DNA of 64,000 bases from Lacisediminihabitans sp046156175 (GCF_046156175.1 NZ_JAYLVL010000001.1:868001-932000); one strand, 5' to 3'. Counted from the first letter of the stretch, positions 1 through 10,375 are shown. The notes: generated by a model from the sequence alone, not told the origin. Translations and numbers: made by a program.

Positions 1-2879
1 TCGGAGGCGACCGCCGGCGAGGTAGCGCCCGACGAAGGAGGCCGCGTATCGAGACCACCATCGACCGGCACCGGCTGCTCGGGGCCGTACTCGGCCACGA
101 GCACGTCTTCGACCAGACCGAGCTCTTCGCCGGCACGCTCCAGCAGCGTCGAGAGGTGGAGCTTCTTCTCGTACACCTGCATCTCGAGCGCGTGCACGCC
201 CTCGCTGATCGAGGTGAGTCGTTCACGCAGGGCATTCTCTCCCCGGCGCAACTCGGCAAGCTCCTCGTTCTGGGCCGCGCGCTCGGACTCCCGCGAAGCG
301 AGCTGCACCCGGGCCTCGGAAACCGAACGGTCCACGGCATCCAGCACCGCCGGAAGGGCATCGATCACCGTCTGGGCTGAGGCGGCCTGCCGCCGACGGA
401 TCACCGCGCGACGAGCGGCTTCGTCGGCCGCCTCGCGCTCGGCCTCCAACTGGCGCTTCAGCTGCACCGCGCGCAGTTGCTCGGCCCGCGCGCGCTCCCG
501 CGCGGTCTCCACCTGCAGCCGCGCCTCCACTTCGCGCTCGCGCGCCTCATCCAGGTCGGCGAGCACGCCCTCGCGGGCGGCCACGTCGAGGATGGGGCGC
601 GGGCGGGAGACGAAAGTCCCGAGTTCCTGGGCGGCGCGTTCGGCGGCAGAGGCGGCATCCGTCACGGAGTCCGTGGCGAGGGCGAGCCCGCGCTCCAGCC
701 GCTCCGCCTCCGCCGCGGCCGCCTCCACCTGCACACGCACGCGGTTGAGCTTCTCGGTCTGGGCCGCAAGCTGAGAATCGAACTGGCGAAGCGCGGCGAG
801 GGCGCGACTCGACTGTTCCTTGGCGACCTCGAGACGCCCGCGCTGCTCGGCGAGGGCGAACCGCGCCCGGTCGATGAGCGAGGTGACTTCGTCGAGGCGG
901 TGCTGGGCGGCGTCCCGGTCGGCCACGAGCTCGAGGCGCGATCGTTTGGCGCCGGACCCGCCGCGGAGCACGTACTCCGAGAGCACATCCCCCGCCTTGG
1001 TGATGATGGTGGCGCCGGAGCCGGCCTCGAGCCGTGACCAGGCCGAGCGTGCCGTGGGCAGATCGTCCGAGATCAGGATGCCGCTGAGCAGCAGCTTCAC
1101 CCCGCCAGGCGCGGTGACGACCTGGGCTGCGGCGACGGTGCCGTCACCGAGGTCTCGGGCGCTCTGAGGAGACTGCTTCGTTTCGCTGAGTACAACCTCG
1201 ACCCGTCCGAGATCGTTCCGCGCGGAGTACTCGAGCGCATCGAATGCCGCATCCCGGCTGTCGGCGAGCACGGCATCGGTGAGCGAGCCGAGGGCCGCGG
1301 CGATCGCGGCCTCATATCCGGGCTGCACCTGCACGTGCTCGGCGACGAGCCCCTGGATGCCGTCGAGCCGGGCTGCGACGAGCGCACTCGAACCGTCCTT
1401 CTGGTCCATCGCGGATGACAGGGCACTGACACGCGCCGCAAGGGCATCGCGCTCCCTCTCGTTTCCATGCAGGGCTTCGCGCAAGCGGTCGATCTCGGCC
1501 TCGGCGTCGACGACCTCGGCCTGGGCGCTCTCGTAGGCGGCGTCGAGATCCGTCTCACCGGTATCGGACAACACGGCTTCGGCCTCGAGCGCCACGAAGG
1601 CGATCTGGGCGGTCTCGCGTCGCTCGCGCGCCGCGTCGAGCGCATTCTGCTGACGAAGTACCTCTCCGCGCACCGCGGCGAGGCGAGAGGCCGCGCTGTC
1701 CTTCTGCCCGGTGAGCTTGGAGATTTCGAGGTCGTGGCGGGAGACGAGGGAGGACTGGTAGGCGATCTGCTCGTCGAGCCCGTCGAGGTTGGCTCTCGCC
1801 GCGGTCGTGGCTGCCCGAGTGTCCTGCCAGGCCGCCTCGGCGTCGACTATCGTCGCCGCGATGCGCTCGACCTCGTCTTCGGCATCGGCCACCATCTGGC
1901 GGGTGACGCCCGGCGCCGCGTCCGGTCCGTCGGCCTGCTGGCCGAGCAGGGAGAGGCGTTGATTGGCGAGGGAATACAGGTTGCGCAGCCGCTCCTGCAC
2001 CGATTCGAGCCCGAACGCGGTGCGTCGGGCGACGTCCACCGCATCCCCCTCCTGCGACTGTTCGATGCGGTGCTCGCGCAGCTTCGCCTGGTCGAGCTGC
2101 TCCTGCAGCACGATGCGCTCGGTCTTGCGCTCGCTCTCGCTTCGGGTCGACGCCGTGATGGCGGCGCGCAGGGTGACGACCTCGTCCGCCAGCAGTCTGG
2201 CCCGCGCATCCCGCACGATCGACGCGATCGACTGGGCTTCCTTGGCGATCTCGGCCTGGTGACCGAGAGGCTTCAACTGGCGACGGATCTCCCCGGCCAG
2301 GTCCGACAACCGGGTGAGATTCGCCTGCATGGCGTCGAGCTTGCGGATCGTCTTCTCTTTGCGGCGACGATGCTTGAGGATGCCCGCGGCTTCCTCGATG
2401 AACCCCCGGCGCTCTTCCGGGCTCGCGTGAAGCACGGCGTCGAGCTGTCCCTGGCCCACGATCACGTGCATCTCCCGCCCGAGGCCGGAGTCGCTCAGCA
2501 ACTCCTGCACGTCGAGAAGCCGGCAGGTGTCACCGTTGATGGCGTACTCGCTTCCGCCGTTTCGGAACAGGGTGCGCGAGATCGTCACCTCGGCGTAGTC
2601 GATCGGCAGCGCGCCGTCCGCGTTGTCGATGGTGAGGATGACCTCTGCACGACCGAGGGGACCCTTCGTCGCCGTTCCGGCGAAGATCACGTCTTCCATC
2701 TTGCCGCCGCGCAGGGTCTTGGCACCCTGCTCCCCCATGACCCAGGCGAGGGCATCGACCACGTTGGATTTGCCCGAGCCGTTCGGCCCGACGACGCAGG
2801 TCACCCCCTGCTCGAAGGCGAAGGTGGTCGGTTGGGCGAAGGACTTGAAGCCTTTGAGAGTCAGGCTCTTGAGATACAC
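1..2879 (-). CDS. smc: Chromosome segregation protein SMC (C-terminal part cut by window edge)
   Basis: SMC ATPase subunit of the condensin-like complex that compacts and separates chromosomes. The GTG start at 2879 gives MYLKSLTLKGFKSFA, the conserved SMC N-terminus, followed by the Walker A loop GPNGSGKSN at residues 31-39. About 960 residues are present: the head half, a long coiled coil, a hinge-like globular region around residues 490-660 with a GG-rich loop (LRGGSGAKRS), and a returning coiled coil. The C-terminal head (signature and Walker B) lies beyond the left edge. Near residues 942-958 a Pro/Ser/Ala-rich stretch (GLDTRPPSSGATSPAVAS) interrupts the coiled coil; its DNA resembles the palindromic element found elsewhere in the window. 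smc is usually next to mutM and rnc; here eight genes separate them. Confidence 0.97.
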   Translation of the reverse strand, partial: MYLKSLTLKGFKSFAQPTTFAFEQGVTCVVGPNGSGKSNVVDALAWVMGEQGAKTLRGGKMEDVIFAGTATKGPLGRAEVILTIDNADGALPIDYAEVTISRTLFRNGGSEYAINGDTCRLLDVQELLSDSGLGREMHVIVGQGQLDAVLHASPEERRGFIEEAAGILKHRRRKEKTIRKLDAMQANLTRLSDLAGEIRRQLKPLGHQAEIAKEAQSIASIVRDARARLLADEVVTLRAAITASTRSESERKTERIVLQEQLDQAKLREHRIEQSQEGDAVDVARRTAFGLESVQERLRNLYSLANQRLSLLGQQADGPDAAPGVTRQMVADAEDEVERIAATIVDAEAAWQDTRAATTAARANLDGLDEQIAYQSSLVSRHDLEISKLTGQKDSAASRLAAVRGEVLRQQNALDAARERRETAQIAFVALEAEAVLSDTGETDLDAAYESAQAEVVDAEAEIDRLREALHGNERERDALAARVSALSSAMDQKDGSSALVAARLDGIQGLVAEHVQVQPGYEAAIAAALGSLTDAVLADSRDAAFDALEYSARNDLGRVEVVLSETKQSPQSARDLGDGTVAAAQVVTAPGGVKLLLSGILISDDLPTARSAWSRLEAGSGATIITKAGDVLSEYVLRGGSGAKRSRLELVADRDAAQHRLDEVTSLIDRARFALAEQRGRLEVAKEQSSRALAALRQFDSQLAAQTEKLNRVRVQVEAAAAEAERLERGLALATDSVTDAASAAERAAQELGTFVSRPRPILDVAAREGVLADLDEAREREVEARLQVETARERARAEQLRAVQLKRQLEAEREAADEAARRAVIRRRQAASAQTVIDALPAVLDAVDRSVSEARVQLASRESERAAQNEELAELRRGENALRERLTSISEGVHALEMQVYEKKLHLSTLLERAGEELGLVEDVLVAEYGPEQPVPVDGGLDTRPPSSGATSPAVAS

Positions 2880-3029
2880 CGGCCTGCCCTTCTCCGTTCG
2901 ACGACTTCTGGGTCAACGGTACCGGAGAGGGGAGGGCATGCCCGGCAGGCGCCACCGGTGACAAAAGTCACGGCGAGAGCGTGAGAGGAGTCGTGGCGCG
3001 AGATGCGGGCGCACCGGGAGGCTTGGCCT

Positions 3030-3968
3030 ATGACAGCTCCCGCGATTCAACTCACCGGCCTTTCGAAGAACTTCGGCACCGTGCACGCCGTCGTGGATGT
3101 CGACCTCAGCATCGACCGCGGCGAGGTCGTGGCACTCCTCGGGCCGAACGGCGCGGGGAAGTCCACCACCATCGATCTCGCCCTCGGTCTCTCCCACCCC
3201 ACCACCGGCACGGCCCGACTGTTCGACGGTGACCCTCGGGCCGCAATCGTCGACGGGCGCGTCGGCGCCATGCTGCAGGGCGGGGCGCTGCTTCCCGACC
3301 TCTCGGTCGCTCAGACCGTCGCCCTGGTCGCCAGCGCCCATCGCGCCCCGCTCCCCGTCGAGGAGGCGCTCGAGCGGGCGGGCATCCGCGACCTCGCCGG
3401 CCGACGCGTCAGCAAGCTCTCCGGCGGTCAGCTCCAGCGTGCCCGATTCGCCGTCGCGGTGGTCTCCGACCCCCAACTGCTGATCCTGGATGAGCCGACC
3501 GCCGCCATGGACGTCGAATCCCGCCGGGATTTCTGGCTGTCGATGCGACAGTTCACCGAGGAGGGACGCACCGTCGTCTTCGCCACCCACTACCTCGACG
3601 AAGCGGACTCCTTCGCCGACCGCATCGTGATCATGGGCGCCGGCCGGATCGTCGCCGACGGGACCCCCGCCGAGGTCAAGTCGGTGGTCTCCGGCCGGAC
3701 CATCCGGTTCGAAGTCGACCGTGGTGACGCGGATGCCGCGGCCGCGGCGGTCCCCCGGCTGCCGGGCATCCGTTCCCTCGACCGCAGGAGCGACCGCTTC
3801 TCGCTCAGGACGGACGACTCGGATCGCACCCTTCGGGCCCTCCTCACCGCCGTGCCGACGGCGCGCGACATCGAGATCACCGCCCACACGATGGATGACG
3901 CATTCCTCGCCCTCACCTCCACCACCCCACAGTCCAGCGCACAGTCGCTCCTCACGAAAGCAGTCTGA
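3030..3968 (+). CDS. ABC transporter ATP-binding protein (ABC-2 type exporter)
   Basis: ATPase subunit of an export-type ABC transporter, 312 aa. Visible motifs are Walker A GPNGAGKST (about residues 39-47), signature LSGGQ, Walker B LLILDEPTAAMD, and the switch His in FATHYLDEAD. After the nucleotide-binding domain, about 90 further residues form the C-terminal domain common in drug and antibiotic exporters. The ATG at 3030 was chosen because GGGAGG lies 11 bases upstream and the protein then begins MTAPAIQLTGLSK; an in-frame start at 3003 would add nine residues with no family support. Its permease starts 2 bases after the stop, and a two-component pair follows. That layout is typical of stress- or peptide-responsive exporters; the substrate cannot be read from sequence. 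Confidence 0.93.
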   Translation: MTAPAIQLTGLSKNFGTVHAVVDVDLSIDRGEVVALLGPNGAGKSTTIDLALGLSHPTTGTARLFDGDPRAAIVDGRVGAMLQGGALLPDLSVAQTVALVASAHRAPLPVEEALERAGIRDLAGRRVSKLSGGQLQRARFAVAVVSDPQLLILDEPTAAMDVESRRDFWLSMRQFTEEGRTVVFATHYLDEADSFADRIVIMGAGRIVADGTPAEVKSVVSGRTIRFEVDRGDADAAAAAVPRLPGIRSLDRRSDRFSLRTDDSDRTLRALLTAVPTARDIEITAHTMDDAFLALTSTTPQSSAQSLLTKAV

Positions 3969-3970
3969 CC

Positions 3971-4714
3971 ATGCCGTTCCGCTACATCCTCCTCGAGTCC
4001 CTTCGACAGCTGCGCAATGTGCGCTCACTCGCCTTCACCTTCGTGATCCCGCTGGTGATGCTGCTCATCTTCGGCTCGCTCTACGGTTCGGGTGGGCAGC
4101 AGGAGCAGCGCTCAGGCCTCCCCTGGCTCATCGTCACGACCGTGCAGATGGCCTCCTACGGCGGAATGCTCGCCGCCCTCTCGCAGGCCTTCGCCATCAC
4201 CACGGAGCGTTCGATCGGCTGGAACCGCCAATTGCGAATCACACCGCTCTCCGGGGTCGGCTACCTCGTGTCGAAGGTCGCCGCTGCCCTGCTCGTGGCG
4301 CTCGGCACGATCATCGCCCTCTGCGCGGTGTCGATCATCGTGCTCGGGGCGCGGATGGATGCCCTGCACTGGTTCACCGCGATCCTGGGCATCTGGATCG
4401 GCGTCATCCCCTTCGCTCTCATCGCCGTGGCGCTCGGCCAGTTCGCCCGCCCCTCCTTCGCCCAGCCCCTCTTCACCGTGGTGTTCCTCGGCATGGCGAT
4501 CCTCGGCGGGCTGTGGATCCCGCTCGAGGTGATGCCCACCTGGGTGATCTCGATCGCGCAGACGGTGCCCTCGTACTGGCTCAACAAGCTCGGCCAGATC
4601 GGGGCGGATGGCACGGGCAACGCCCTGCTGCCGATCGTCGTCCTCGCCGCCTGGACCGTCGCACTCGCCGCCCTCATCACCTGGCGCTATCGCCGCGACG
4701 CCGCCCGCGCCTGA
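3971..4714 (+). CDS. ABC-2 type transporter permease
   Basis: Integral membrane partner of the preceding ATPase, 247 aa, with about six hydrophobic segments (for example LAFTFVIPLVMLLIFGSLYG near residues 18-37, ALLVALGTIIALCAVSIIVL near 99-118, and a final helix IVVLAAWTVALAALITW). The length fits single-domain ABC-2 permeases. The gap to the ATPase stop is 2 bases and the histidine kinase begins 15 bases downstream, so all four genes probably form one transcript. The substrate is unknown; export of a lipid-active peptide or drug is inferred only from the neighbouring sensor. Confidence 0.9.
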   Translation: MPFRYILLESLRQLRNVRSLAFTFVIPLVMLLIFGSLYGSGGQQEQRSGLPWLIVTTVQMASYGGMLAALSQAFAITTERSIGWNRQLRITPLSGVGYLVSKVAAALLVALGTIIALCAVSIIVLGARMDALHWFTAILGIWIGVIPFALIAVALGQFARPSFAQPLFTVVFLGMAILGGLWIPLEVMPTWVISIAQTVPSYWLNKLGQIGADGTGNALLPIVVLAAWTVALAALITWRYRRDAARA

Positions 4715-4729
4715 GCCGCTCGCAATAGG

Positions 4730-5875
4730 GTGAACACCGTGTCGACAGAGACTGCAGCGAACGAACCAGGGATGCCCCTGCGCGACCGACTCCGCGCTCA
4801 CGGTGCCCGCTCCTGGTACATCGGGGCCGGATCCGGCCTGATCTGGCAGGTCATCCTCGTGTTCGACGTGCTCTTCCTCGACGGCCCGGTCGTCTCGAAA
4901 GTGCTCGGCCTCCTGCTTCTCGCAGTGCTCTACGCGCTGTTCATGCTGCTCGGCCCGATCCTCTGGGTCGAGAGCGTCCGCACCCGGCTGATCGCCGTCG
5001 CCGCGTACTGGGCCGCCTCATTCCTGCTCTTTCCCCTGATCGGTCCGGTCGCGATCTGGATGTGGCTGCTCGTCGTCTCGCTCGTGGCCTTCATCAACCT
5101 GCCGCTTCGGCTCGCGATCGGATTCTCGGTGCTCGTCATCCTGGTGCAGGGGGCGATCGGGGCTTCCGTCGGGTTCACCCTTGGACTGGTCTTCGCCCCG
5201 ATGGTGACCGCGGTGGGTGCAGCGACCTTCATCGGGCTCGGACTGATCTCCCGCACCAACGTCACGCTGCGGGGGGCCAACGAGGAGATCGCCCGGCTGG
5301 CCGTCGTGGAGGAGCGCGCGCGATTCAGCCGTGACCTCCACGACGTGCTCGGCCACAGCCTCACCGTGGTCACGATGAAGTCGGAGTTGGCCCGCCGGCT
5401 GATCACCATCGATCCGGCGAAGGCAGAGCTCGAGATCGCGGACATCGAACGCCTCACCCGCAGCGCCCTTGCCGACCTGCGCCTCGCGGTCTCCAACTAC
5501 CGGGAGACCACGGTGGATGCCGAGCTGGTCGCGGCGAAGACGGCTCTCGCGGCCGCCGGCATCCAGTCCCACCTGCCGGAGTCGGTGCCCGCGATCGACC
5601 CCCGGCAGCAGGGAGTGTTCGCCTGGGTCTTGCGCGAGGGGGTCACCAACGTGATCCGCCATTCGGGGGCCACGGCATGCTGGGTGACCATCGACCACCG
5701 CTCCCTCACCGTGGCGGACGACGGGCGCGGGCCGGGCGCGACGCTCTCCGATGCCCCCGTGCCGGGCAATGGCCTTCGGGGCCTCCGCGAGCGCAGCGCC
5801 GCTGCGGCGGCAGAGTTGTTGGTGGGGCAGAGCCCCCAGGGTGGATTCCAACTCGTGGTGCGCGGTGCCGCGTGA
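4730..5875 (+). CDS. Sensor histidine kinase, NarL/DesK-type (HisKA_3)
   Basis: Membrane sensor kinase, 381 aa. Four to six N-terminal hydrophobic segments (residues about 30-175) are followed by a HisKA_3 dimerisation domain with the phospho-accepting His in RDLHDVLGHSL (about residue 204), then an HATPase domain with N-box LREGVTNVIRHSG and G-box ADDGRGPG. No extracellular domain is visible, which is typical of intramembrane-sensing DesK/LiaS-like kinases that respond to membrane stress. An alternative GTG at 4739 has the sequence AGGGTG close upstream and may be the true start. The stop overlaps the response-regulator start (GTGA), so the two are translationally coupled. Confidence 0.94.
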   Translation: MNTVSTETAANEPGMPLRDRLRAHGARSWYIGAGSGLIWQVILVFDVLFLDGPVVSKVLGLLLLAVLYALFMLLGPILWVESVRTRLIAVAAYWAASFLLFPLIGPVAIWMWLLVVSLVAFINLPLRLAIGFSVLVILVQGAIGASVGFTLGLVFAPMVTAVGAATFIGLGLISRTNVTLRGANEEIARLAVVEERARFSRDLHDVLGHSLTVVTMKSELARRLITIDPAKAELEIADIERLTRSALADLRLAVSNYRETTVDAELVAAKTALAAAGIQSHLPESVPAIDPRQQGVFAWVLREGVTNVIRHSGATACWVTIDHRSLTVADDGRGPGATLSDAPVPGNGLRGLRERSAAAAAELLVGQSPQGGFQLVVRGAA

Positions 5876-6492
5876 GTGAGGCGATCCGCATCGTGATCGC
5901 CGACGACCAGGCCCTGGTGCGTGGCGCCCTTGCTTCGCTGCTGTCACTGGAACCAGACATCGAGGTCGTCGGGCAGACGGGTCGCGGAGACGAGGTCCTC
6001 GAGCTGGTGACCGGCACCGGGGCATCCGTCGCCATGCTCGATGTGGAGATGCCGGGCCTCGACGGTCTCGCGGTCGCCCGCCAGCTGCGGGACTCCGGCC
6101 TCGACTGCCGATCGCTCATCGTCACGACCTTCGGTCGGCCGGGCTACCTCCGGCGCGCGCTCGAGTCGGGGGCATCCGGTTTCGTCGTGAAGGACACCCC
6201 CTCGCACCAGCTCGCGGATGCCGTGCGCCGCGTGCACGCCGGGTTGCGGGTGGTGGATCCCACCCTGGCCACCGAGTCGCTCATCTCCGGCGGATCCCCA
6301 CTCAGCGCGCGGGAGACCGACGTGCTGCTCGCGCTGCGATCCGAGGGGAGCATCGGGGATGTCGCGAAGCAGTTGCACCTCTCGGAGGGCACCGTTCGGA
6401 ACCATCTCTCCTCCGCCATCGGCAAAACCGGGGCGCGAAACGGAAGCGAAGCCGTGCGGATCGCCGCCGACAACGGCTGGCTGCTCTCCTAA
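5872..6492 (+). CDS. Response regulator, NarL/LuxR family
   Basis: DNA-binding response regulator of 206 aa paired with the preceding kinase. The receiver domain has the acidic pair IADDQ (residues 9-13), the phospho-acceptor Asp in AMLDVEMPGLDG (about residue 55) and the conserved Lys in VVKDTP. The C-terminal LuxR-type helix-turn-helix carries LSARETDVLLAL and LHLSEGTVRNHLS. The GTG at 5872 overlaps the kinase stop by 4 bases and gives MSEAIRIVIADDQ, the normal receiver start; upstream in-frame codons lie inside the kinase gene. It probably controls the ABC exporter genes upstream (inference from layout). Confidence 0.95.
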   Translation: MSEAIRIVIADDQALVRGALASLLSLEPDIEVVGQTGRGDEVLELVTGTGASVAMLDVEMPGLDGLAVARQLRDSGLDCRSLIVTTFGRPGYLRRALESGASGFVVKDTPSHQLADAVRRVHAGLRVVDPTLATESLISGGSPLSARETDVLLALRSEGSIGDVAKQLHLSEGTVRNHLSSAIGKTGARNGSEAVRIAADNGWLLS

Positions 6493-6582
6493 CGCTTCGG
6501 TATCGATCGAGGTCGCAGAGCGCAGCCCGGGGGTAATCTGGTCGGCTGTCCCACCCCGGACGGCAGTAAAGGGGCCACCACC

Positions 6583-7665
6583 GTGACCGACTTCACGATC
6601 GAGCGGGTCGTCATCCCGCGTCATCTCGAGCATCCGGACGCCGTCGACTTCATCGCGACCGCCGAGGTGCGCAATGCCTGCGAGGTCGACGGTTTCGGCA
6701 CCGAAGAGCTCGCCGTGACTCCGGCGGAGCTGCTGCCGGTCTGGCTCGACCAGGAGTACGAGCCGAAGCAGCTCTTCGCGGCCCGGGTGGACGGACGCGT
6801 CGTCGCGCGCGGGATCTTCGAGACCCGCCCCTCGGCAGAGGGCGACATGGCCTGGCTCGCTGTGCAGGTGCATCCGCAGTTCAGGCATCGCGGCATCGGC
6901 ACCGCCCTCACCGATCACCTGGAGGCGATCGCCGCCGCCGAGCACCGCACCCAGCTGGTGGTGTACACCGTGTCGAAGGCAGCCGAGGGAGACCGGCTCG
7001 CCTCGCCCACCGGCTTCGGATCCGTGCCCGCCGACAACAGCGAGGTGCGGATGCTGCTCGGCCGCGGCTTCCGGCTCGAGCAGGTCGAGCGCGCCAGCCG
7101 GCTTGCTCTTCCCGTGCCGGCCGCCGCCATCGACGCGCTCGTCGACGAGTCACAGCAGAGGGCGGGCGCCGACTACCGCGTTCACCGGTGGACCGGTCGC
7201 ACCCCGGAGCGCTGGCTCGACGACATGGCGCTACTCTTCACGCGCATGAGCACGGATGCGCCAACCGCGGGCCTCGAGGAGCCGGAGGATGTCTGGACCC
7301 GCCAGCGCCTGATCGACTACGAGGATCGCGCCGAAGCCGGCCCGAAGACATCTCTCGTCTCCGTGGTCGAGCACGTGCCGAGCGGGCGGCTGGCGGGCCT
7401 CACCGAACTCGGGGCACCCGCCGAGGTCGATCGTGCGGTGTCGCAGAACGACACGATCGTGCTGAGGGAACACCGCGGACACCGGCTCGGGATGCTGCTG
7501 AAGGCGGCGAACATCCGCCACCTGCAGGAGGCGGCCCCCGGGCATCCGTCGATCATCACCTTCAATGCCGAGGAGAACCGGCACATGCTCGATGTGAACG
7601 AAGCCGTCGGCTTCATCCCGATGGGCTACGAGGGCGCCTGGAAGAAGGTGCTCGCTGGCCCGTGA
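6583..7665 (+). CDS. GNAT family N-acetyltransferase with two GNAT-like halves
   Basis: 360-aa acetyl-CoA-dependent acyltransferase. The N-terminal half has the acetyl-CoA loop VQVHPQFRHRGIGTALTDHLE (conserved R-G-x-G) near residues 88-108. The C-terminal half has a second copy, VLREHRGHRLGMLLKAANI, near residues 290-310, followed by NAEENRHMLDVNEAVGF, a typical GNAT end. Two fused GNAT domains also occur in mycothiol synthase and Eis-like enzymes, but I see no feature that assigns either function, so the substrate is open. It begins with GTG 90 bases after the response-regulator stop and lies tail to tail with the small secreted protein gene. Confidence 0.88.
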   Translation: MTDFTIERVVIPRHLEHPDAVDFIATAEVRNACEVDGFGTEELAVTPAELLPVWLDQEYEPKQLFAARVDGRVVARGIFETRPSAEGDMAWLAVQVHPQFRHRGIGTALTDHLEAIAAAEHRTQLVVYTVSKAAEGDRLASPTGFGSVPADNSEVRMLLGRGFRLEQVERASRLALPVPAAAIDALVDESQQRAGADYRVHRWTGRTPERWLDDMALLFTRMSTDAPTAGLEEPEDVWTRQRLIDYEDRAEAGPKTSLVSVVEHVPSGRLAGLTELGAPAEVDRAVSQNDTIVLREHRGHRLGMLLKAANIRHLQEAAPGHPSIITFNAEENRHMLDVNEAVGFIPMGYEGAWKKVLAGP

Positions 7666-7668
7666 CGG

Positions 7669-8205
7669 TCAGCTGCCCGACGGAGTGCAGTTCTTCCACG
7701 CCGGGCTGGATTGCACCGCCTTGGCGAAGGATTCGACGGTGGCTCCGTAGCCCCCGGCGACGGCGGTGTCGGCGATCTTCTGCGCCTCAGCCCCCTTTGC
7801 CTGCTTCGGGGTCGCGTGAAGAGTCTTGAGATCGGCCTTCAGGCTCTCCGGCAGCGGACGGAGTTTGTCGCCGCGGTGATCCTTTCGCCACTCGGCCCGG
7901 GCTTCGACGGCGGCGCCGTAACCGCCGTCGATGGCCTTGGACTGGATCTTCTTCAGTGCGTCACGACGGTCGGCGCCGGGCTTCAGCGCCCTGGCCGCCT
8001 TCAGGTCGGTGCGCAGCTCGCTCGGAACGGCCCTCCAGGCCGAGACGAGATGCTCGCCGAAGGAGCAGCTCGCCGAGTTGGTGCTGATCGGCGTCGGGGC
8101 CGTGGCCGCATTCGCGGCGAGCCCACCGGTTCCGAGCGCGAGGGCGAGCCCGGCGCCGACAGCGACTCCCGTGGCCCAGCGTGCGGCGGTCTTCGTGTTC
8201 TTCAT
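7669..8205 (-). CDS. Small secreted protein with an internal duplication
   Basis: 178-aa exported protein of unknown function. Residues 1-34 form a Sec-type signal peptide (KNTK, hydrophobic core VAVGAGLALALGTGGLA, cleavage near ANAATA). Two related units follow: one ends in IQSKAIDGGYGAAVEARAEW and the next in IADTAVAGGYGATVESFAKA. Each is about 45-50 residues and shares the pattern L-x-x-DLK ... A-x-x-GGYGA-x-VE. Cysteines occur near the start (SCSFGE) and end (KNCTP) of the mature part and may pair. The ATG at 8205 has GGGAGGAC just upstream, whereas the longer frame back to 8295 lacks support. It diverges from the OmpR-type regulator at 8352, so regulation by that system is plausible but unproven. 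Confidence 0.82.
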   Translation of the reverse strand: MKNTKTAARWATGVAVGAGLALALGTGGLAANAATAPTPISTNSASCSFGEHLVSAWRAVPSELRTDLKAARALKPGADRRDALKKIQSKAIDGGYGAAVEARAEWRKDHRGDKLRPLPESLKADLKTLHATPKQAKGAEAQKIADTAVAGGYGATVESFAKAVQSSPAWKNCTPSGS

Positions 8206-8351
8206 GACAGTCCTCCCGTGGTAGCCGCCGTTCTGCGACGCTGAGTCAGACTGCTCGCCCCGTGTCCGGGCGGGGTTCGGCGAATGTTCGGGCAACGTAA
8301 GACCGGCGCGAATGCGCGGCCGGGCATCCTCAGTGCCACCAGAATGGTGCC

Positions 8352-9022
<671 letters not shown>

Positions 9023-9026
<4 letters not shown>

Positions 9027-10375
9027 ACGCCTGGTTCCATTCGCTCCGCGGTCGGATCACCCTCGTCACGGTCAGTGTCGCCGTGCTCGCTGTGCTCATC
9101 ACCGGTCTGGTCTCGGCGCAGCTGGTACGCCAGTCGACTATCGCCGAAGGCCGCGCCCAGCTCGCCGCGCAGGCACAGCTGCTGAGCCGGCTGCCCGCCG
9201 CGACCAATCTCGCATCTCTCCGGGAGCGGGTGCGTCTCGCGCTCGGCGACACCCGGGTCGCTGTAGTCGGCCAAGAAGGGCGGGTCTCCGGGCCGGGTGC
9301 TGCCTTCGTGTCGGCCGCCGATGTGACGACCCTTCTCGCAGGCGATCCGGTCTCACAGACGGAGGGCCGCAAGGGCAAGACCATGCTCGTGGAGGGCCGC
9401 CCGACGGCTTCCGGGAGCGCGATCGTGTTGGTCCGTTCGCTCGGCAATCTCGAGACCGCGACAGCCGGAACCGTTCGGCGGGTCTTCCTGGCTCTGGCGA
9501 TCGGGGTTCTGGTGGCGATCGTCGCCGGCACCCTCCTCGCGCGCTGGCTCACCCGTCCGCTCGTCGCGACCGTCGAGACGGCGAGACGGATGGCGGCCGG
9601 CGAACGCGGTCTCGTCATGGAGGCGCACCAGCCCACCGAAGTCGCGGCGGTCGCCGAAGCGCTCGCGACCCTCGATCGAGCTCTCAGCACGAGCGAGGGC
9701 CGCCAACGCGAGTTCCTCCTCTCGATCTCGCATGAACTGCGGACCCCCCTCACCGCCGTGCGCGGCTATGGAGAGGCGATGGTGGACGGACTCATCCGCG
9801 AAGGCGACATCGCCGGCGTCGGCGCCACTCTGGTCACCGAGACCGAGCGACTGGACCGCTTCGTCGCCGACCTGCTCGAGCTGGCCCGACTCGAGGCCGA
9901 CGATTTCGCGGTCATCCGCCAGCCAGTGGATGTCGCCCTCATCCTCGAACAGACCGCCGACGCCTGGCGCGGAAGGGCCGCCACGCTCGACGTGACCGTC
10001 AAGGCGATACCCGCTGCGCCCGGGCTCGCCATGGAGACCGATGCCCAACGGGTGCGCCAGCTGATCGACGGGCTGGTGGAGAACGCCCTGCGCGTCTCCC
10101 CCGCCGGATCGACGGTGTCCATCGCCGCGCGCGCCTTCGGCACGGGGGTGGTCATCGAGGTCCGTGATGGGGGCCCAGGCCTCTCGCCCGAAGACCTGGC
10201 CGTTGCCTTCGAACGCGGGGCCCTGCAGGCGCGGTACCGCGACATCCGAGCCGTCGGCACCGGGCTCGGCCTGTCGATCGCCGCCCGGCTGGTCTCCCGT
10301 CTCGGCGGGAGCATTGCGGCGGGCAATGCGCCTGGCGGCGGTGCGGTCTTCGCCGTCTCGCTGCCCGCAGCCTGA
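9023..10375 (+). CDS. Sensor histidine kinase (HAMP/HisKA/HATPase)
   Basis: 450-aa membrane sensor kinase, partner of the preceding OmpR-type regulator. It has transmembrane segment 1 (about residues 12-35), an extracytoplasmic domain of about 110 residues, and transmembrane segment 2 (VFLALAIGVLVAIVAGTLLA, about residues 155-175). A HAMP linker follows, then HisKA with the phospho-accepting His in LSISHELRTPLTAV, and an HATPase domain with ENALRVSP, RDGGPGL and GTGLGLSIA. The GTG at 9023 overlaps the regulator stop by 4 bases and starts VNAWFHSLRGR just before the first membrane helix; an in-frame start at 8900 would lie inside the regulator gene. The signal is unknown. Confidence 0.95.

Noticed and set aside
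1467..2984. Long rightward open frame of 505 codons opposite smc
   Set aside because: Antisense to a clear smc frame; composition is typical of GC-rich shadow frames with no domain.
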